A stretch of DNA of 9,585 nucleotides from assembly GCA_030630015.1 (NCBI GenBank), contig DAOVNV010000084.1, positions 1 through 9,585 on the forward strand, written 5' to 3'. The DNA comes from Desulfuromonadales bacterium (lineage in GTDB: Bacteria > Desulfobacterota > Desulfuromonadia > Desulfuromonadales > BM103). Made by a program: the position numbers and the translations under genes. The notes beneath the pieces were generated by a model. It saw only the letters and a list, made by a program, of their open reading frames with translations. It ran no database searches and had not been told where the DNA came from. Below, one piece after another: positions 6,288-9,585 of the stretch. How positions within the stretch are numbered: position 1 is the first letter of the stretch; each line of letters starts with the position of its first letter.

Positions 6288-6316
6288 TTGAAATGCTAAA
6301 GTTTTTCAGTTATATC
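6288..6316 (+). promoter_or_regulatory. Possible promoter for the transglycosylase-pgsA pair
   Basis: TTGAAA (6288-6293), a 17-nt spacer and TATATC (6311-6316). Transcription would begin near 6323. That is almost on top of the ATG at 6325, which supports use of the ATG at 6340 instead. Moderate match only; it lies in the divergent gap with nadB. Confidence 0.35.
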
Positions 6317-6339
6317 TATATCTTATGAGGTTATTGCTG

Positions 6340-6930
6340 ATGATACGTTGCGGGTTGTTTCTAATTCTGCCAGTACTGATGATGGTATCCGTGCTCGGGA
6401 TTTCACCGGCCATGGCCGACATTTATCGGCACGTGGACGCGGATGGTGTCGTTCATTTTACCAACACCCCGACCCATGGTCGATGGGATTTTTATCGCAA
6501 AGAGCGGGGCCAGGTTGCCGCAAGCGTGAGATCATACAGGGAAATTATCCAGCGTTATTCAAATTTCTACCGCCTCGAAGAGGCTTTGGTTAAAGCTGTT
6601 ATCAAGGTTGAGAGTGATTATAACCCGAGTACGGTTTCCAGCAAGGGGGCTCAGGGACTGATGCAGCTGATCCCCGCAACGGCCAGAGACCTGCGAGTCG
6701 TCAATGCCTTCGATCCGAATGAAAACATTCGCGGGGGCAGTCAATACCTACGCCAGATGCTCGACCAGTTCAATGGGGAGCTGGAGCTCGCACTAGCGGC
6801 CTATAATGCGGGCCCGAATGCAGTCAAACGCTACGGGGGCATCCCTCCTTATGATGAAACCAGGGCTTATGTTAAGCGGGTCAAGCACTATATCGATTAT
6901 TATCGAAAAGCCGGGGACACCCTATTATGA
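6340..6930 (+). CDS. Exported DUF4124 / lytic transglycosylase (SLT family)
   Basis: A small periplasmic murein-cleaving enzyme of the soluble lytic transglycosylase type. From the ATG at 6340 it has 196 residues: a signal peptide (MIRCGLFLILPVLMMVSVLG, then ISPAMA before the cut), a DUF4124-like segment (DIYRHVDADGVVHFTNTP), and a C-terminal SLT domain. The catalytic Glu is in AVIKVESDYNP (residue 91 from this start). It is followed by SSKGAQGLMQLIPATA and LALAAYNAGPNAVKRYGG, the usual goose-lysozyme-like motifs. An in-frame ATG at 6325 adds five residues but has no ribosome site; the ATG at 6340 has GAGG 9 nt upstream (6327-6330), so I prefer it. The stop overlaps the pgsA start (ATGA), so the two genes form a translationally coupled pair. 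The wall-cleavage function is inferred from the family; the target site in murein is not predictable. Confidence 0.88.
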   Translation: MIRCGLFLILPVLMMVSVLGISPAMADIYRHVDADGVVHFTNTPTHGRWDFYRKERGQVAASVRSYREIIQRYSNFYRLEEALVKAVIKVESDYNPSTVSSKGAQGLMQLIPATARDLRVVNAFDPNENIRGGSQYLRQMLDQFNGELELALAAYNAGPNAVKRYGGIPPYDETRAYVKRVKHYIDYYRKAGDTLL

Positions 6931-7517
6931 ACCTTCGTACCGGCCTGCTTAACCTGCCGAACCTTCTAACGCTCACCCGGATAGCGGCCGTGCCCATTGT
7001 CGTTGTCTTGTTGCTGTTCGACAGCCGCATTGCAGGCATGTGGGCGGCCAGCATATTCGGGGCTGCCGCGGCTACCGATTTCATTGACGGATGGCTGGCC
7101 CGCAAATGGGGGGTGGAGACAGTCCTTGGCAAGTTTCTCGACCCCTTGGCCGACAAGCTGATTGTCATGGCCGCCCTGATCATGCTGATCCCGCTTGACC
7201 GTGTGCCGGCCTGGGCAGTTTTTATAATCCTGGCCCGTGAGATGGTCATCACCGGATTGCGTTCGATCGCTTCTTCGGAAGGGATTGTCATCGCTGCCAG
7301 CGAACTTGGCAAATACAAGACAATTTACCAGATGGTTGCTATCCCGGGACTCATGCTCCACTATGATTTTTATTGGTTTTTCGGTGTCGAATGGAATATT
7401 TTCATGGTCAATATGCATAATTTCGGGATTTTCTTCTTCTACATCGCATTTGTTCTGACCCTCTGGTCAGGCTTTGATTATCTCCAGAAATTCTTCCGGG
7501 TCTTTGCCAAGTCGTGA
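6927..7517 (+). CDS. pgsA: CDP-diacylglycerol-glycerol-3-phosphate 3-phosphatidyltransferase
   Basis: An inner-membrane enzyme that makes phosphatidylglycerophosphate from CDP-diacylglycerol and glycerol 3-phosphate, leading to phosphatidylglycerol and cardiolipin. The CDP-alcohol phosphotransferase signature D-x2-DG-x2-AR-x8-G-x3-D-x3-D is complete, with Asp51, Asp54, Gly55, Ala58, Arg59, Gly68, Asp72 and Asp76. The N terminus (LPNLLTLTRIAAVPIVVVLL) is typical of PgsA rather than of phosphatidylserine synthase. Several hydrophobic segments follow, including the aromatic-rich one near the C terminus (GIFFFYIAFVLTLW). At 196 residues it is slightly longer than the 182-residue E. coli protein; the extra length lies before the last helices. 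The ATG overlaps the stop of the transglycosylase gene by 4 bp. No clear terminator is seen in the 48 nt between its stop and the next promoter. Confidence 0.93.
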   Translation: MNLRTGLLNLPNLLTLTRIAAVPIVVVLLLFDSRIAGMWAASIFGAAAATDFIDGWLARKWGVETVLGKFLDPLADKLIVMAALIMLIPLDRVPAWAVFIILAREMVITGLRSIASSEGIVIAASELGKYKTIYQMVAIPGLMLHYDFYWFFGVEWNIFMVNMHNFGIFFFYIAFVLTLWSGFDYLQKFFRVFAKS

Positions 7518-7565
7518 CCATATGAGAAACCAAGCAGTCTTTGTGGTGTTTTCCTGAATTTTCGG

Positions 7566-7594
7566 TTGACTCATAATTGCGGTTTTGCTATAAA
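7566..7594 (+). promoter_or_regulatory. Promoter of tRNA-Gly
   Basis: TTGACT (7566-7571), a 17-nt spacer, and TATAAA (7589-7594). Predicted start near 7601, about 27 nt before the mature tRNA 5' end. Strong sigma-70 pattern in the expected place for a single-gene tRNA unit. Confidence 0.65.
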
Positions 7595-7627
7595 GTCTTT
7601 CGCTTCGCACAACGAGGTATTCAATAA

Positions 7628-7702
<75 letters not shown>

Positions 7703-7710
7703 GTTGATAA

Positions 7711-7746
7711 CAGGCACCCGGCCCATGTGGGCCGGGTGCCTGTTTT
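7711..7746 (+). terminator. Intrinsic terminator after tRNA-Gly
   Basis: CAGGCACCCGGCCCA (7711-7725) pairs perfectly over 15 bp with TGGGCCGGGTGCCTG (7728-7742), followed by TTTT. It starts 9 nt after the tRNA 3' end. Confidence 0.85.
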
Positions 7747-7813
7747 GATTCGGGTCTTTCTCCTCGATCCTCTCCCTGTTGTCATGCTCTATATGGTCTG
7801 TGAAATCCAATAT

Positions 7814-7859
7814 ATACAAGTATTTGTATCATGAGTCTTCTCCCATTTTAGTGTTGACA
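7814..7859 (+). promoter_or_regulatory. Possible operator and promoter elements upstream of the cytochrome genes
   Basis: The 229-nt gap between the tRNA terminator and the first cytochrome holds a perfect palindrome, ATACAA-GTAT-TTGTAT (7814-7829). It is followed 24 nt later by a consensus TTGACA (7854-7859). No good -10 box lies 17 nt beyond; the sequence there is TTAAAA (7877-7882), only 3/6. The arrangement could be an activator site upstream of a weak activated promoter. No transcription-factor family is recognised. Confidence 0.3.
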
Positions 7860-7975
7860 CTTTGTGAGTCGAGGCGTTAAAAAGGTGGGGGTTTAGTCTA
7901 ATTTAATTGAGGTATTTATCTGTATTCAGATTTTTACGTAGGATCGGGTCTAATAACTGTAGGGAGGAGAGAATA

Positions 7976-8773
7976 ATGAAGGGTGTTTTAGGAAGGCTAT
8001 CTGTTGCGGTACTGTGTGTTGGACTGTTTCTTGGAGGGAGCGCAGTTTGTGCCCTGGGACAGCAGGTCATGTTGACGGCGGATGATTGCGTCAAGTGTCA
8101 TGATCAGCAGCCGGCCGAGATCGAAACGAATGGTGCCGCCCACAAAACGGATATTGACTGTCAGGCCTGCCACGAGGGGCATCGTCCGAGCATTGCAAGC
8201 AATATCCCTGAGTGTAGCAACTGCCACGAGGGGACCAGTCATTACGAAGTCCCTGAATGTATGGCTTGCCACAATCCCCATCAGCCGCTTGATGTCAAGT
8301 TAGAGGGCGAAATCAAGGCGGTTTGTGAGACCTGTCACAGCGGTCCAGGCGAGCAGATGGCGGTCAGCCCCAGTATGCACGCCGAAGTGGCCTGTAACTT
8401 CTGCCACGCTGATAGCCACGGTAATATTCCTGACTGTGTCGAATGTCATTCGCCGCACTCCGAAACGATGGTTCAGAACGACTGTGCAGCCTGTCATCAG
8501 GCCCATAAACCGCTCGAGCTGACCTATGGTCCGGATACCGGCTCCGGCTTGTGCGCCTCTTGCCATGACACCGCTTTCGCTCTGCTGGCGGCCAGCCCGA
8601 CTAAGCATAACCAGGTCGCCTGTGTTACCTGTCATACGGACAAGCACAAGATGGTTCCGCAGTGCAGCGCTTGTCACGGGCTGCCTCATGCGCAGAGCAT
8701 GCATGACAAGTTCCCGAAGTGCGGCGACTGCCACAATACCGCACATGACTTAAACAACTGGCCGGGTCAATAG
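7976..8773 (+). CDS. Dodecaheme c-type cytochrome, exported
   Basis: A 265-residue secreted electron-transfer protein. It has an N-terminal signal peptide (MKGVLGRLSVAVLCVGLFLG and a short tail) and then 12 CXXCH heme c sites, with first Cys at 38, 62, 80, 95, 117, 140, 154, 170, 193, 216, 230 and 249. That is about one heme per 19 mature residues. Thirteen histidines lie outside the motifs, enough for bis-histidine ligation of all 12 hemes. The sites group as three tetraheme modules (38-102, 117-177, 193-257); in each, a lone His lies exactly 14 residues after the first motif His (42/56, 121/135, 197/211). The ATG at 7976 is chosen for its strong AGGGAGGAG site (7961-7969) and the signal peptide; a TTG at 7907 would add 23 residues before it. 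Periplasmic versus outer-membrane location cannot be told; the cysteine at 25 is not in a convincing lipobox. Likely cotranscribed with the next gene. Confidence 0.92.
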   Translation: MKGVLGRLSVAVLCVGLFLGGSAVCALGQQVMLTADDCVKCHDQQPAEIETNGAAHKTDIDCQACHEGHRPSIASNIPECSNCHEGTSHYEVPECMACHNPHQPLDVKLEGEIKAVCETCHSGPGEQMAVSPSMHAEVACNFCHADSHGNIPDCVECHSPHSETMVQNDCAACHQAHKPLELTYGPDTGSGLCASCHDTAFALLAASPTKHNQVACVTCHTDKHKMVPQCSACHGLPHAQSMHDKFPKCGDCHNTAHDLNNWPGQ

Positions 8774-8798
8774 CCACCTCTAAGAAGGATATGCCGAT

Positions 8799-9585
8799 AT
8801 GGTACGTTTGCCTTGCATCGGTGTCCTTATGTGCGCTCTGATCAGCGTCTTGCTGGCTGGGGGGATCCCCCGGCCAGCAGAGGCTGCTGACCCTGCGCGC
8901 GAGCTTCCCGAGGTCACCGTAGAACTTTATGCCAGTGATCCTGTGCCGCTTGATCCTATCGAGTGCGGCCAGTGTCACATCAAACATTACTCCAACCTGA
9001 AGAATGCCGGTGGCCAGCACCGTTTTGCCTGCCAGGAGTGTCACCAGCTTTTTCATAGTTACAACCCGCTCAAGAACAATTACGCGGAACTGATGCCGCG
9101 TTGCGGAAGCTGTCACGGCCAACCGCATGGCCCGAAGCAGATCTCCTGTGCTGATTGCCACAAGGATCCTCACGCACCGCAACGGGCTCCGGCGGTTGAG
9201 CAAATGGTCGCTATCTGTGCCGATTGTCATGCCGAGCCAGCGGAAAAACTGACTGCGTTTCCCAGTGCCCATACGGAACAGGGCTGTGATGCGTGTCATC
9301 ACGATCAGCATGGCTATATCCCGACTTGCTTTGAGTGCCACGAGGGGCACTACCCGGAGCAGACCATTGATGTGTGCGCCTCCTGTCACCAGGACGTCCA
9401 CAAACCCGTGCAGATTGGGTTGAGCGATGAAACAGATGCTCTGACATGCTCAGCTTGCCACGATGCTGTCTACGGGAAGTGGACGAAGACTCCAAGCAAG
9501 CATGGTTCCGTCAATTGCGGCATGTGTCACACGAGTCACGGATTCATTCCGAATTGCCAGGATTGCCACGCTTCGCCGCATGATC
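8799..9585 (+). CDS. Multiheme c-type cytochrome, exported (3' end outside window)
   Basis: The frame is open from the ATG at 8799 to the window end: 262 codons, no stop. A signal peptide (MVRLPCIGVLMCALISVLLA, likely cut after PAEA near residue 29) precedes 11 CXXCH sites with first Cys at 56, 78, 102, 117, 140, 163, 177, 193, 217, 240 and 253. The layout repeats the tetraheme pattern of the upstream protein: a His exactly 14 residues after the first motif His of each module (60/74, 144/158, 221/235). A twelfth heme is therefore expected just beyond the window. The start at 8799 is supported by AGAAGGA (8783-8789), 9 nt upstream; the ATG at 8791 is in another frame and hits a stop. The 25-nt gap to the first cytochrome indicates one operon and probably a paralogous pair arising by duplication. 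Confidence 0.9.
   Translation, partial: MVRLPCIGVLMCALISVLLAGGIPRPAEAADPARELPEVTVELYASDPVPLDPIECGQCHIKHYSNLKNAGGQHRFACQECHQLFHSYNPLKNNYAELMPRCGSCHGQPHGPKQISCADCHKDPHAPQRAPAVEQMVAICADCHAEPAEKLTAFPSAHTEQGCDACHHDQHGYIPTCFECHEGHYPEQTIDVCASCHQDVHKPVQIGLSDETDALTCSACHDAVYGKWTKTPSKHGSVNCGMCHTSHGFIPNCQDCHASPHD

Noticed and set aside
6881..7318. 145-codon - strand frame over pgsA
   Set aside because: Antisense to the complete CDP-alcohol phosphotransferase motif; low-complexity Ser/Arg/Met translation without signal or fold.
7518..7565. Terminator for pgsA
   Set aside because: AAACCA and TGGTGTTT could form only a short imperfect stem; not enough to call.
7907..7975. Upstream TTG start extending the first cytochrome by 23 residues
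   Set aside because: It would place a basic stretch before the signal peptide and would read through the strong AGGGAGGAG ribosome site that belongs to the ATG at 7976.
8625..9401. 258-codon open frame on the - strand across the cytochrome genes
   Set aside because: It is antisense to two heme-motif genes. Its openness comes from the repeated CXXCH codons and the strong frame bias of the + strand, and the translation has no recognisable motif or ribosome site.

Overview
The window looks like a chromosomal segment of a Desulfuromonadales-type (Geobacter/Desulfuromonas/Pelobacter-like) deltaproteobacterium. This is an inference from protein character: very heme-dense multiheme c-type cytochromes with signal peptides, an iron-sulfur type PurF, a long stand-alone PurQ, and an aspartate-oxidase (NadB) route to NAD. 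Base composition is moderately GC-rich. No transposase, integrase, phage gene or CRISPR array is visible.

Layout. (1) Positions 1-3787, + strand: a nucleotide-synthesis run of purL (3' end only), purQ, purF and pyrE. It probably ends at hairpins between 3819 and 3907. (2) Positions 3981-6145, - strand: nadB, then a 90-residue AroQ-type chorismate mutase, then a 69-residue protein that is only the ferredoxin-like regulatory domain normally found at the N terminus of type I-beta DAHP synthases. A near-consensus sigma-70 promoter (6236-6264) precedes nadB. (3) Positions 6340-7517, + strand: an exported DUF4124 plus lytic transglycosylase protein overlapping pgsA (phosphatidylglycerophosphate synthase) by 4 bp. 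(4) Positions 7566-7746: a self-contained tRNA-Gly(GCC) unit with its own promoter and a 15-bp terminator hairpin. (5) Positions 7976-9585, + strand: two tandem multiheme cytochrome c genes, one complete with 12 CXXCH motifs and one cut by the window end with 11 visible.

Four things stand out. First, the chorismate mutase is paired with an orphan DAHP-synthase regulatory domain, 2 nt apart; this could be a regulatory subunit acting in trans at the entry and branch of aromatic amino acid synthesis. Second, three intergenic gaps inside these operons (purQ-purF, purF-pyrE, nadB-aroQ) are each almost filled by an inverted pair of degenerate 7-nt tandem repeats. The three use quite different heptamers (GC-rich, AT-rich and GAG-rich), but all have the same period and the same placement just after a stop codon. 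Third, both cytochromes resolve into three tetraheme modules each. In all six modules the first heme-motif histidine is followed exactly 14 residues later by another histidine, which is a good distal-ligand candidate. Fourth, the second cytochrome runs off the window, so its downstream partners, which would decide its role, are not visible.

The metabolic genes are conventional. The chorismate mutase and the transglycosylase probably start downstream of the longest open-frame start, and the first cytochrome clearly does; reasons are given in each entry.
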